Shown: piece after piece, positions 7,744 to 16,390 of the stretch
How positions within the stretch are numbered: position 1 is the stretch's first letter
Layout: every line of letters begins with the position of its first letter
Assembly: GCA_024331045.1 (NCBI GenBank)
Contig: JANDJC010000005.1
Location: 51,129-102,574 of the forward strand
Source: Nitrospira sp.
GTDB taxonomy: Bacteria > Nitrospirota > Nitrospiria > Nitrospirales > Nitrospiraceae
Direction: 5' to 3'
Length of the DNA: 51,446 nt
The notes under the pieces: generated by a model
The model's database searches: none
Seen by the model: the letters and a program-made list of their open reading frames with translations, nothing else
What the model was told of the DNA's origin: nothing
Made by a program: the position numbers and the translations under genes

Positions 7744-8475
7744 TTAGGAAGGCACTCCTCTGAACACCGGCTGGCGCGGCGAGGTCCCCCGCCGACGGGC
7801 GCGGCTCGTCATGACAATGCGGCGGTTCTGAATAATGATAGGGTCGATGAGATTTCCGCAGGAGATGCAGCGCCAGGCCTGCATGGTCTCGCACTTGCCG
7901 GTTCGCATGGCATCCAGCGGATCAAGCGGGTCGATGGGATGCATCAACCCTTGGCAGCGGTGGCAGACCATCCGACCGTCGGTATCTTCTGTAGGGAGCG
8001 AGAACGACTGCGACGAAGGAGGGGGCTTGGGAGATGATGCCACTTTGGTCGTAGGCACAAGAGATGGCGCTCCATCGCGGTTAAGTTCGGCATGGACCAG
8101 GCGCCCAATGTGAGCGAAGTCAGCCGAGCAAACTCTGATGAGGCGCAACGAGGATGTTTCTTCTCCAGAAGAAGGTGCCGCAAAAAGCCCTGCCCCTCTG
8201 GCAATGAGTACGGCATGAGGAGAGAGAGCCTCAATACTCCGCACGAGGTGCGCAAGGCAAGGCGCAGTCGCCTGAGCGGTCTGAGCCTCGTCAATCACGA
8301 CGGCCTGAGGGCGAAGTTCCCGGCATTCATCGAGCATGGTGGCCCAGGAGCGAATGAGCACCGCTTGATAGCCACAAGAGGCTAGCCAATCAGCCAGTTT
8401 GATTCCAAAATTGAGATCATGGGTCCCAATGAGCACCGCTCTCCTTTTTTTATGGGGCAATTCGTTGATTCTCAT
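7744..8475 (-). CDS. degenerate receiver-like domain plus C-terminal zinc ribbon
   Basis: Residues of about 12-125 of this 243-residue protein have the alternating pattern of a response-regulator receiver (AVLIGTHDLNFGIKLADWL, then QAVVIDEAQ where the phospho-acceptor Asp strand is expected, then HAVLIARGAG). The acidic pocket is mostly lost: GTHD replaces the usual double Asp, and no Thr/Lys pair is evident. After a Pro/Ser linker comes a zinc ribbon made of CHRC (about residue 170) and CISC (about residue 203). It has no recognisable output domain of the DNA-binding type, although zinc ribbons can contact nucleic acid or protein. AAAGGAC precedes the ATG. It stands alone between the PEP-CTERM array and the polysaccharide genes. 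A role as a phosphorylation-independent regulator is inference only. Confidence 0.6.
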   Translation of the reverse strand: MRINELPHKKRRAVLIGTHDLNFGIKLADWLASCGYQAVLIRSWATMLDECRELRPQAVVIDEAQTAQATAPCLAHLVRSIEALSPHAVLIARGAGLFAAPSSGEETSSLRLIRVCSADFAHIGRLVHAELNRDGAPSLVPTTKVASSPKPPPSSQSFSLPTEDTDGRMVCHRCQGLMHPIDPLDPLDAMRTGKCETMQAWRCISCGNLIDPIIIQNRRIVMTSRARRRGTSPRQPVFRGVPS

Positions 8476-9301
8476 AAAACAGTCCTTTCTTTCTAACTCT
8501 CAGGGGCGGAGTCATGACGAGCCCACGCTCCTGGTATGTGCAAAATTCTTTGCGGTGCGGCTTGCCCTCCCCCCTGCCTTTCCAGTGGTGAGGTATAGGT
8601 GACCATAGAAGAGGGAAGAGGGGCTACTGAGCGGTGCTGACTGGTGCACCAGAAATGCTAAAAAGATTCTCATGTTGGAAGGCAGCCCCTGTCCTCCAAG
8701 CCTCTACGGGCGAAATGAGAAACCCTGCCCCAACGGGGGCTGGACAGGGAGCTGGTTGTCAGCGGCCCTTCGTTCGCATCACGCAGAGGAGGCTGCCAAT
8801 CCGTCCAGGATGGCCGAAGCACCGTTCACACGACCGGTCGTCGTAACGCTCTTTTGTTCTTCGTTGTTATGATCCATTGGAGCCAATTGCTCTGCGCTCG
8901 TGAAACAATATCCCGTCGAAGGCGGTATGGCAAAAACCGGCTAAATTTATAACAATGACAGATGTCCGCGCTGGCTCTACGGGCAGAGGCGCGTGACTCG
9001 CAAGTCCGACGGGTCAGAAGGGCAAAGTGCTCCCGTTGCAACAGAAAATCGTTCGAGGAAGGACAGGCGAGCGGCAGCCACCGGCTCTTTTAACGATTCG
9101 TTAACACAAACTTAAGGTCCGGTAGCCGTCTCGCGAAAAGAACTTCCGTACACTCACAGGGAACGCAAGGGGGCTCAAGGACAACGGCCGATAGGCGCAC
9201 GGGTGAGAGCATGTTCGCGGATAGGCGTGCGACATCTGTCTCCACGTCATACCTCTGGCAGCCAGGGCATGGTGCTTGAGGTGTTGAAAAGGAGGAGGCG
9301 T
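8476..9301. other. intergenic region upstream of the main polysaccharide gene run
   Basis: About 825 bp with no convincing gene on either strand. The only feature I can support is the palindromic element at 9090-9107. The first gene to the right probably has a leader of up to 200 bases. Confidence 0.55.
9090..9107 (+). promoter_or_regulatory. TTAACGATTCGTTAA palindromic element, copy 1
   Basis: The 18-bp sequence TTAACGATTCGTTAACAC is identical to one at 30212-30229. Its core TTAACG-ATT-CGTTAA is an inverted repeat, as expected for a dimeric regulator. It lies 194 bp before the start at 9302 of the first gene of the 9.3-28.8 kb run. Confidence 0.6.
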
Positions 9302-10981
9302 ATGTCTGTCTTACATGCGAAAGCAGATGGTGGGGAGACGAAAGCTTTGACACTCAAGGAGAATCCCTTGCACACCCTGCTTACGCCCATGCTGATGAGC
9401 ATGGTGCTGGGCGGGTTGGTTGGTGTGCCAATCGACAACGGAGCGGCACAGGCTGCGGTCTATTATGTGGCCTGTGATACGGGCAGCGATGCCAATGACG
9501 GATTGAGCGAAGCGAGGGCATGGCGGTCGGTTGACAAGGTCTCCGCCTTTCAATTTCAGAATGGCGACCATGTCCGGTTCAAACGAGGCTGTACATGGGA
9601 GAATGCCTGGCTTAAGGTCTCTCGGTCCCTTACGATCGAAGCCTATGGTGAGGCGCCGGACCCTCCACATTTAACCGGGGCGGTGCACATTCGTTCGTGG
9701 ATGCGGGCGCCCAATAGCGAGATCTTCTCAGCCGAGGCAGCCGTGGCTCCCGGATCTCACGGCCCGAAGGAGATTCTTATTGTCTATGACGAGCGGAACA
9801 ATCGGTTTTATGAGAAGGTCTCCGCGCTCGCAGCCCTCACTGCGCCAGGACAATTTTTTCACGATGCCCCTTCCCGTGTTCTGTATGTGAGGCCGCTTGC
9901 CGGCACTGATCCGTCGCGCGATTTCTATGTCTCAAGCAGAAACCATATTGTCGAATTCCAGCCTGGTTCGGTCGAGCGGGTTGTGGTTGAGGGGCTGCGT
10001 CTCTCATTCGCAAACGTGTATGCCATCGGTTTCTGGTACCAGTCGTCCGATGCCAGGTATGGATCGTTAAGAGTGGCGAATTGTCAGTTCTTCGGCAACG
10101 CTTATCAGGCCATCCATATCGGAGGGACCAATACCTTTCGAGATGTGGATATCCTCAACAACGTCATCACGGCTAATGGTCATGAGGGGATTTATATTCG
10201 GTACTTGAAAGGAGAGGAGCGAGGGCTGGTTGTGACGCGGATGCTGAGGATCAGCGGGAACACGATCGGAGGAAACGGGTTTGGGTGGAGGGCGTTCGGC
10301 TTGGATTCATGGGCGAATGGTGAGGGGATTGACATTAAACAGGGCGTTGCCGCCGGCATCATCGACCACAATACGCTCTTCGATCTGAAAGGCATGTTCG
10401 GTATCGGCCTTGGATCGTCCAACATCATTGTGGAATACAATACGATCCATGATGTTCATATGACTGGAGCTGATCCAGATTCGGGCATCGCTGGCGTTGT
10501 GGTCAATGCCCATGACGATAGAGGAGCGATAATCGTCAGAAATAACACGATGACAATGTTGAGCGCTCATGGCGTCGCGATCCGGGGAGATGCCAACGTT
10601 CGACCAAGGTTTGAGATATACGGTAACGACATCACGGTCGCCGAGCCTTATGCTCCGTTCGCCTTCACTTCGCAGAATATGGCGAATACGGTGATCAGGA
10701 ATAATCGAACAAGAGGCGGCCATGCCGGCTTGGCGGTGCTCAAACCCTGTTGCCCGCCGGTCGACGTCGAGATTCGGGATAATGTCTTCGGTGATGTTGC
10801 CGCTCCTGTTGTGACGGCAAAAGATCTCTCATCTGGTGTACGCATGACTGGCAACGTGTTTTGTATGAGGGGAGCGGTTGACGCCGCTCAACGGCACCTA
10901 CTTCCCAGTAATAATTTCATTTTGGCCCTCGCCGAATGCGAAAGGGGATTGCCCGCGCCTCAGGGGCTTCGGCTTCGATGA
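9302..10981 (+). CDS. secreted right-handed parallel beta-helix protein (polysaccharide lyase/epimerase-like)
   Basis: This is a 559-residue protein. Residues 1-55 include a hydrophobic signal-like stretch (LLTPMLMSMVLGGLVGV). The mature start YYVACDTGSDANDGLSEARA is the typical entry strand of right-handed beta-helix proteins (pectate-lyase / mannuronan-epimerase-like). Many short repeats follow with the Asn/Ile pattern of helix rungs (IIDHNTLFDLKG, IIVEYNTIHDVH, IIVRNNTMTML). Proteins of this fold bind, cut or epimerise acidic polysaccharides outside the cytoplasm. At 9302 the ATG has a perfect AGGAGGAGG seven bases upstream, so I reject the GTG 33 codons earlier. It leads a plus-strand run of closely spaced exopolysaccharide genes; the next gene starts 15 bp later. 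The catalytic residues cannot be assigned by eye. Confidence 0.72.
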   Translation: MSVLHAKADGGETKALTLKENPLHTLLTPMLMSMVLGGLVGVPIDNGAAQAAVYYVACDTGSDANDGLSEARAWRSVDKVSAFQFQNGDHVRFKRGCTWENAWLKVSRSLTIEAYGEAPDPPHLTGAVHIRSWMRAPNSEIFSAEAAVAPGSHGPKEILIVYDERNNRFYEKVSALAALTAPGQFFHDAPSRVLYVRPLAGTDPSRDFYVSSRNHIVEFQPGSVERVVVEGLRLSFANVYAIGFWYQSSDARYGSLRVANCQFFGNAYQAIHIGGTNTFRDVDILNNVITANGHEGIYIRYLKGEERGLVVTRMLRISGNTIGGNGFGWRAFGLDSWANGEGIDIKQGVAAGIIDHNTLFDLKGMFGIGLGSSNIIVEYNTIHDVHMTGADPDSGIAGVVVNAHDDRGAIIVRNNTMTMLSAHGVAIRGDANVRPRFEIYGNDITVAEPYAPFAFTSQNMANTVIRNNRTRGGHAGLAVLKPCCPPVDVEIRDNVFGDVAAPVVTAKDLSSGVRMTGNVFCMRGAVDAAQRHLLPSNNFILALAECERGLPAPQGLRLR

Positions 10982-10996
10982 TGACAGATTGACGCC

Positions 10997-12838
10997 ATGT
11001 GTGGAATCGCCGGCATCGTGGCCTATCATTATGCGGCGCTGGACGTCGAGCGCGACGAACTGCGGCGAATACGCGACCACATGGCAGCGCGAGGGCCGGA
11101 CGGGGCGGGAGAGTGGTTGTCAGGGGATGGTCGTGTCGGGCTAGGCCACAGGCGATTGGCGATCATCGACCTCCACGAACGGGCGGCCCAGCCGATGAGC
11201 AGCCAGGATGGCAAGCTGACCATCGTCTTTAACGGCGAGATTTACAATTACCAAACGCTACGCCAAGAGCTGGCGGAAAAAGGATATGTCTTTCGGACCA
11301 TGTCCGATACGGAAGTCCTGCTTCATCTGTATGCCGACCGCGGAGAGGAGATGGTCAAGGACCTGCGCGGCATGTTTGCCTTCGGTCTGTGGGACAGCCG
11401 CAAAAAATCGCTGCTGCTCGCGCGCGATCCCTACGGAATCAAACCGTTGTACTACGCGGACGATGGGTGGACGTTCCGCTTCGCCAGTCAAGTCAAGGCG
11501 TTGCTGGCGGGGGGGAAGGTCTCGCGCGATCCCGATCCCGCCGGCCACGTCGGCTTTTATCTTTTTGGCAGCGTGCCGGAACCCTATACGATGTATCAAG
11601 ATATTCGGGCGGTGCCGGCGGGGTCGATCATGTGGGTGGGGGAAGTCGGCCCCTTGGAGCCGAAGCCGTATTTTTCGCTGGCGCGCGTCTATGCCGAGGC
11701 TCAAACCAAGCCGCTCAAGCTCAATGAGCGAGATCTTCGTGAATATGCGCGGGAGGCGTTCCTCGATTCCGTGCGCCATCATCTGGTGGCCGATGTACCG
11801 GTCGGCGCGTTCTTGTCGGCGGGGGTGGATTCCGGATCGTTGGTGGGACTCATGCGTGATGCGGGGCAGTCCGACGTCAGGACGCTAACCGTAACCTTCT
11901 CGGAGTTTGCGGGAAAGCCAGACGACGAAGGGCCGCTTGCCGAGCAGGTCGCCAAGCAATACGGCACGCACCATACGACCCGCATCGTGACCGAACCCGA
12001 GTTCCGCGAGGATCTACCGCGCATTTTGAACGCGATGGATCAACCGAGCATCGACGGCATCAATACGTGGTTTGTCAGCAAGGCGGCGCGCGAACTCGGT
12101 TTGAAGGTCGCAGTGTCCGGTGTTGGGGGCGATGAACTGCTGGGGGGGTATTCCTCGTTTAGCCGAATTCCTCGCTTGGTCCATCGGCTAGCTGTACCGT
12201 CTCGGATACCGTTATTGGGATACCTGGTGCGAACGGTTGGCAGGTACTTCTTTGAAGAGAGCTTCCCTGTGCATCCCAAAGCCTTCCGTGCATTGGAATA
12301 CGGTGGAACCTATGCGGGTGCGTACTTGCTTCGCCGAGGACTCTTCATGCCCGATGAGTTGGGCCAAGTGCTGGAACAAGATATGGTGAGGGAAGGGCTT
12401 CGCCGCCTCCAACCTCTCCAGCATATCGGTAAGATTCTTGTACCAGATCCAGGTTCCGCGGCCGGTCGTGTTGCTGTGATGGAAGCCGGGTTGTACATGC
12501 GGAACCAACTGCTGCGCGATACCGATTGGGCCGGCATGGCCCACTCACTGGAGATTCGCACCCCCTTGGTCGATTCATACCTGGTGAAGCGGCTCTCACC
12601 GGCACTTATCACGGGCGCCGCTGTCCGGGGGAAGGATCTGTTGGCACAGAGTCCTCGCGTACCCATCCCCGAAGCGATTCGCAAGAGACGAAAGACGGGT
12701 TTCTCAACACCTGTGACGCAGTGGATCGCGAAAGACCCGTCGGTCTGGAAGAGCAATCAGCCTGTAATGGGCGCGCGCGAGCAGGAATCCGTTCAGTGGA
12801 CTAGGCGATGGGCGCAGATTGTCGCGTCGGCTCGATAA
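10997..12838 (+). CDS. asnB: asparagine synthase (glutamine-hydrolysing)-type amidotransferase
   Basis: This 613-residue protein begins MCGIAGIVAY, so Cys2 is the N-terminal nucleophile of a class II glutamine amidotransferase. RGPDGAGEW and NGEIYNY follow as in the family. The synthase domain has the ATP-pyrophosphatase loop FLSAGVDSGSL at about residues 274-284, with Ala where SGG is usual. SGVGGDELLGGY and RTPLVDSYL further match AsnB. Length is typical. Asparagine synthase homologues are frequent in exopolysaccharide clusters, where they are thought to amidate uronic acids or other carboxylates rather than make asparagine. That role fits the context here but is inference. It is separated from its neighbours by 15 and 12 bp, so co-transcription is very likely. 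Confidence 0.85.
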   Translation: MCGIAGIVAYHYAALDVERDELRRIRDHMAARGPDGAGEWLSGDGRVGLGHRRLAIIDLHERAAQPMSSQDGKLTIVFNGEIYNYQTLRQELAEKGYVFRTMSDTEVLLHLYADRGEEMVKDLRGMFAFGLWDSRKKSLLLARDPYGIKPLYYADDGWTFRFASQVKALLAGGKVSRDPDPAGHVGFYLFGSVPEPYTMYQDIRAVPAGSIMWVGEVGPLEPKPYFSLARVYAEAQTKPLKLNERDLREYAREAFLDSVRHHLVADVPVGAFLSAGVDSGSLVGLMRDAGQSDVRTLTVTFSEFAGKPDDEGPLAEQVAKQYGTHHTTRIVTEPEFREDLPRILNAMDQPSIDGINTWFVSKAARELGLKVAVSGVGGDELLGGYSSFSRIPRLVHRLAVPSRIPLLGYLVRTVGRYFFEESFPVHPKAFRALEYGGTYAGAYLLRRGLFMPDELGQVLEQDMVREGLRRLQPLQHIGKILVPDPGSAAGRVAVMEAGLYMRNQLLRDTDWAGMAHSLEIRTPLVDSYLVKRLSPALITGAAVRGKDLLAQSPRVPIPEAIRKRRKTGFSTPVTQWIAKDPSVWKSNQPVMGAREQESVQWTRRWAQIVASAR

Positions 12839-12850
12839 TAAGACGTTCAG

Positions 12851-13951
12851 ATGACAAGATCTGTCCGCATCCTCGCATTGATCACCGACGGCTTCGGCGG
12901 CCACGGAGGGATTTCGCGGTACAACCGCGATCTCTTGACCGCCCTCTCGCAGAACGATGCGGTAGCCGAGATCGTCGTCGCGCCTCGTTTGGGACGGTCT
13001 GATCAAGGCGAGCTTCCACCCCGCGTGCGGCAACTGCCTCCGGTATTCAACAAAGTCGGCTATTCGCTGCGGGCGATTCGGCTCGCGATGACGGACGGGC
13101 CGTTCGACGTGGTGTTCTGCGGCCACATCCTCCAGGTTCCGCTGGCGGCTATGGTTGCGCAAGGCATGAAGGTTCCGCTCTGGGTGCAACTGCATGGGAT
13201 CGATGCCTGGAGATGCCCAAAGCCCGTAGTGCGGTGGGGCGTGGAGCAAGCGCGCATGGTTACCGTCGTAAGCCGCTATACCAAACATAGGTTTCTCTCG
13301 TGGGCGAATGTGCGGCCAGCCAGGGTCCGTGTATTGCCGAACACGGTGAGCGACCGGTACGTGCCGGGGCCGAAGCCTGTCCATCTTTTGGAGCGATATG
13401 GCCTTCATAACAAGCGCCTGCTACTGACGGTGTCCCGCATTTCTCTTGACGAACAATATAAAGGTCATGATCGCGTGATTGCCGCCATGCCGGAGTTGCT
13501 GCGAAGCTTCCCCGATCTGGTCTATGTGATCGCTGGAGACGGCAATGGCCGGATGAAACTGGAGGAAACTGTACGAGAGCAGGGCTTGCACAACCACGTC
13601 AAATTCATCGGTCGAGTAAACGAGGATGACCTCCCAGATCTGTACCGTGCCGCCGACGTCTTCGTCATGCCGAGCACGAAAGAGGGGTTCGGAATCGTGT
13701 TTTTGGAAGCCATGCGGTCGGGAATCCCCGTGATAGGCGGTAGCGAAGACGGCAGCATGGATCCCCTGCGGGACGGGACAGCGGGCTATGCGGTGCCTTG
13801 TGACGATCGGGAGGCGCTCATTGCGGCCATTCTGTCGGCATTGGAGCGGCCGCGAGTGTCCTCGTCTGATGCGGACATTTTCCGGTTTCCGGCGTTTTCC
13901 AAACACTGCGCGGCGTTGTTGGATCACCTCCTTGCTGCATCATCTTGCTGA
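12851..13951 (+). CDS. glycosyltransferase family 4 protein
   Basis: This 366-residue protein has the GT-B layout of family 4. An N-terminal Rossmann half begins VRILALITDGFGGHGGISRY, with a glycine-rich acceptor loop. The C-terminal half has RISLDEQYKGHDRVIAAMPEL (start of the nucleotide-sugar domain), VYVIAGDGNGR and the E-x7-E motif in STKEGFGIVFLEAMRSGIPV. The family transfers a sugar from a nucleotide donor to a lipid-linked or growing glycan on the inner face of the membrane. Donor and acceptor cannot be told from sequence. The start codon lies 12 bp after the amidotransferase, and the exosortase starts 15 bp after its stop. Confidence 0.85.
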   Translation: MTRSVRILALITDGFGGHGGISRYNRDLLTALSQNDAVAEIVVAPRLGRSDQGELPPRVRQLPPVFNKVGYSLRAIRLAMTDGPFDVVFCGHILQVPLAAMVAQGMKVPLWVQLHGIDAWRCPKPVVRWGVEQARMVTVVSRYTKHRFLSWANVRPARVRVLPNTVSDRYVPGPKPVHLLERYGLHNKRLLLTVSRISLDEQYKGHDRVIAAMPELLRSFPDLVYVIAGDGNGRMKLEETVREQGLHNHVKFIGRVNEDDLPDLYRAADVFVMPSTKEGFGIVFLEAMRSGIPVIGGSEDGSMDPLRDGTAGYAVPCDDREALIAAILSALERPRVSSSDADIFRFPAFSKHCAALLDHLLAASSC

Positions 13952-13966
13952 GGAGGATTGAAGGCG

Positions 13967-15520
13967 ATGGTCATTGTCTATCTGCTCTCATTGATGCTTC
14001 CTCTGGCGGCCGTGTGGATCGGCTATCCGGCCGGCATCGACTGGTTGCTCAAACAGTGGAATTCCGAAGAATACAGCCACGCCATCATGATTCCCTTGGT
14101 GGGGGCCTACATGGTGTTGCTCAAGCAGGAGGCGGCCTCCTTACCGCTTAAGGGCTCGCGTCTGGGTGGTGCGGTTACGCTGGGGGTGGGTGTCTCTCTG
14201 TTGATGCTGGCCCACTATGGGCACATGTTCAGCGTCTATGGGTTTGGCCTGTTGCTGATGACGTGCGGTGTCTTTGTCTTCTGGGCCGGCTGGGAGCAGG
14301 CGAAGCGACACTGGACGGCACTCACGTTGCTGCTCTTTGCAGTGCCTATGCCGACGGTGCTGTTCAATAAGATGTCCAGCTCTTTGCAACTCATCTCGTC
14401 TCGGCTAGGCGCGGCCCTGATCGAACTCGCCGGCATCACCGTGCACCTCGAAGGCAATGTGATCGACATCGGCACCATGCAGATGCAGGTGGTTGAGGCG
14501 TGTAGTGGGCTACGATACCTGCTGCCGCTGGTGGCACTGGCGTATATTGTCGGAGTCTTCAGCAAAGCTGGTCTGGTTCGCATCGGGCTATTGCTGCTGG
14601 CTGCCGCGCCGATCACGGTGCTGATGAACAGCATCAGAATCGCCCTCACAGCCGTGTTCTCGGAGTATCTGGGCGTCAACACGGCGGAGGGATTTTTGCA
14701 CGATTTTGAAGGGTGGGTGATTTTCTTCCCCGCCTTAGGCCTGATCCTCGGTGTGAATTGGGTGCTGTCTAAGCTTACTGCCCACAAAACGTCGGCCTTC
14801 GACTTTGCCTTGTTGCCGGAGGGTGGGTTGGGACCCTCATTGGCCGTGCAAGCCAGGGCATTTGCCGGAGGAGGGGCTCCCGCTTTAGCCACGACGGTCG
14901 TGTTGATGGCGGGGGTGGCCTCGTTGCCGTTCGTTCTGCCGCAACGGACGGTGGTGACACCGTTGCGCGAGCCATTCAGCATGTTTCCGCTCGAGTTGAA
15001 AGATTGGAAAGGGCAGCACGAACGGCTGGACGTGATCTACCGCAATGCGCTTCCGTGGAGCGACTATTTGTTGGCCAACTTCGCCAAGCCGGGTGGGCCG
15101 GTGATCAACGTGTTCGTGCCCTACTTTCCGTCTCTCTATGAAGATTCGTACTCGCACAACCCGGCGGTCTGTTTGCCCGGCAACGGATGGAGCATCGAGG
15201 AACAGGGTGTTAAGGAGCTGCCCAACCGACAGGGGCCGAATCACCAGCCGCTTCGCATCAACCGCCTCGTGGCCACGATCGAGGGTAAGAGACATCTGGT
15301 CTATTATTGGTTTCAGCACAAGGGGGAGATCATTGCCGATCAAAACGCGGTGAAACCTATTCTCCTCTGGAATTCGCTAACCGAGGGCCGGATCGACGGG
15401 GCACTGGTGCGGTTGGTGATGTCGCTTGATTCTGTGCCCAACGTGTCGGCTGCTGATGCGGCGATGGAAGACATGGCGGCCGCGCTCCTTGACGTGCTGC
15501 CCCGATATGTGCCGAGTTGA
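13967..15520 (+). CDS. xrtD: exosortase, fused EpsH-EpsI type (XrtD-like, VPLPA-CTERM)
   Basis: This 517-residue integral membrane cysteine protease/transpeptidase recognises PEP-CTERM-type signals and releases the proteins into the exopolysaccharide route. The first 280 residues are multi-pass membrane, with the catalytic triad positions Cys179 (VEACSGLRYL), Arg224 (MNSIRIAL) and His245 (FLHDFEGW). Residues of about 330-510 are a periplasmic EpsI-type domain (KDWKGQHERLDV, then HNPAVCLPGNGWSIEEQG). This fused organisation is the one described for XrtD, the partner of VPLPA-CTERM proteins, which matches the targets here. I prefer the ATG at 13967 with AGGAGG ten bases upstream, because the TTG at 13958 lies only one base from that site. 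Sortase subtype is inferred from domain fusion and targets, not from a profile score. Confidence 0.87.
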   Translation: MVIVYLLSLMLPLAAVWIGYPAGIDWLLKQWNSEEYSHAIMIPLVGAYMVLLKQEAASLPLKGSRLGGAVTLGVGVSLLMLAHYGHMFSVYGFGLLLMTCGVFVFWAGWEQAKRHWTALTLLLFAVPMPTVLFNKMSSSLQLISSRLGAALIELAGITVHLEGNVIDIGTMQMQVVEACSGLRYLLPLVALAYIVGVFSKAGLVRIGLLLLAAAPITVLMNSIRIALTAVFSEYLGVNTAEGFLHDFEGWVIFFPALGLILGVNWVLSKLTAHKTSAFDFALLPEGGLGPSLAVQARAFAGGGAPALATTVVLMAGVASLPFVLPQRTVVTPLREPFSMFPLELKDWKGQHERLDVIYRNALPWSDYLLANFAKPGGPVINVFVPYFPSLYEDSYSHNPAVCLPGNGWSIEEQGVKELPNRQGPNHQPLRINRLVATIEGKRHLVYYWFQHKGEIIADQNAVKPILLWNSLTEGRIDGALVRLVMSLDSVPNVSAADAAMEDMAAALLDVLPRYVPS

Positions 15521-15547
15521 GCCGATCGGCGGGGAGATTGCTCGACG

Positions 15548-16381
15548 ATGCCGATATCATTGCAATCAACCGTCAACGTGGCACGTCGCGTGATTCCGCG
15601 CGGGTGGGCCCCGCTTATCGCCGCGGTCGCGCGACTGGTGCCATCTCTTCAACGGTATCGGGCGCGGCTCTCGGACGGCGGCGAGATCTATCTCGATTTG
15701 CGCGAGTTTATGTGCTTTAGTTGTTTTTTTTATGGAGAACTGCCGCACGAAAGAGGAACGGAAAAACTCCTCAAGCGGGTGTTGAAAGAAGGCAGTACCT
15801 TTGTTGACGTGGGGGCGAACATCGGATATTTCACCAAGCTCGCGAGTAGGCTTGTCGGGACAAGGGGCCGGGTCTTCGCCTTTGAGCCGATGCCGGCAGC
15901 CTTACGACTCTTGCGGATGAACACGTCACAATTGCCGAATGTGACGATTTTCCCCATGGCTCTCAGCGACACGAAGGGCACGGCCACCTTCTATGTCAGA
16001 AAGAAAGGCGACATGTCCTCGCTGAGCCATGATCCCAGCGCGATGCCCGTGCCGGTAAGGGTCGGTACGCTAGATGAGTCACTGGCGGATCAGGAACGGA
16101 TCGATCTCATCAAGATCGATGTGGAGGGGAGCGAACTGGAAGTGTTGCGTGGCGGGCGAGCGATTCTCGAGAGGCAGAGGCCGATTGTCTATTTTGAGTT
16201 TCTGCCCTGTTTTGCCGAACCGAGAGGGATTCGAGTGGAAACCTTCGAGGAATTCTTTAAACCATTGGGCTACAGCTTTCGGTGGATCAATCACTCGCCA
16301 GATGATCCGTCTCTCGTGAGCGACGCGCCTTCGACCTATGTGATTGCGATTCCCAAAGAGCGGGCAAGAGAGTTGGAGTAG
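15548..16381 (+). CDS. FkbM family methyltransferase
   Basis: This 277-residue protein carries the Rossmann SAM-binding motif FVDVGANIGYFTKLA (about residues 84-98) and RGRVFAFEPMP, followed by LIKIDVEGSELEVLRGG, the signature of FkbM-type enzymes. In polysaccharide clusters such enzymes O-methylate sugar hydroxyls, making the glycan more hydrophobic. The ATG at 15548 starts 27 bp after the exosortase; there is only a weak Shine-Dalgarno (GGGGAG 13 bases upstream). It is likely cytoplasmic and acts on a nucleotide sugar or lipid-linked glycan. Confidence 0.83.
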   Translation: MPISLQSTVNVARRVIPRGWAPLIAAVARLVPSLQRYRARLSDGGEIYLDLREFMCFSCFFYGELPHERGTEKLLKRVLKEGSTFVDVGANIGYFTKLASRLVGTRGRVFAFEPMPAALRLLRMNTSQLPNVTIFPMALSDTKGTATFYVRKKGDMSSLSHDPSAMPVPVRVGTLDESLADQERIDLIKIDVEGSELEVLRGGRAILERQRPIVYFEFLPCFAEPRGIRVETFEEFFKPLGYSFRWINHSPDDPSLVSDAPSTYVIAIPKERARELE

Positions 16382-16390
16382 TCAAAGGAG

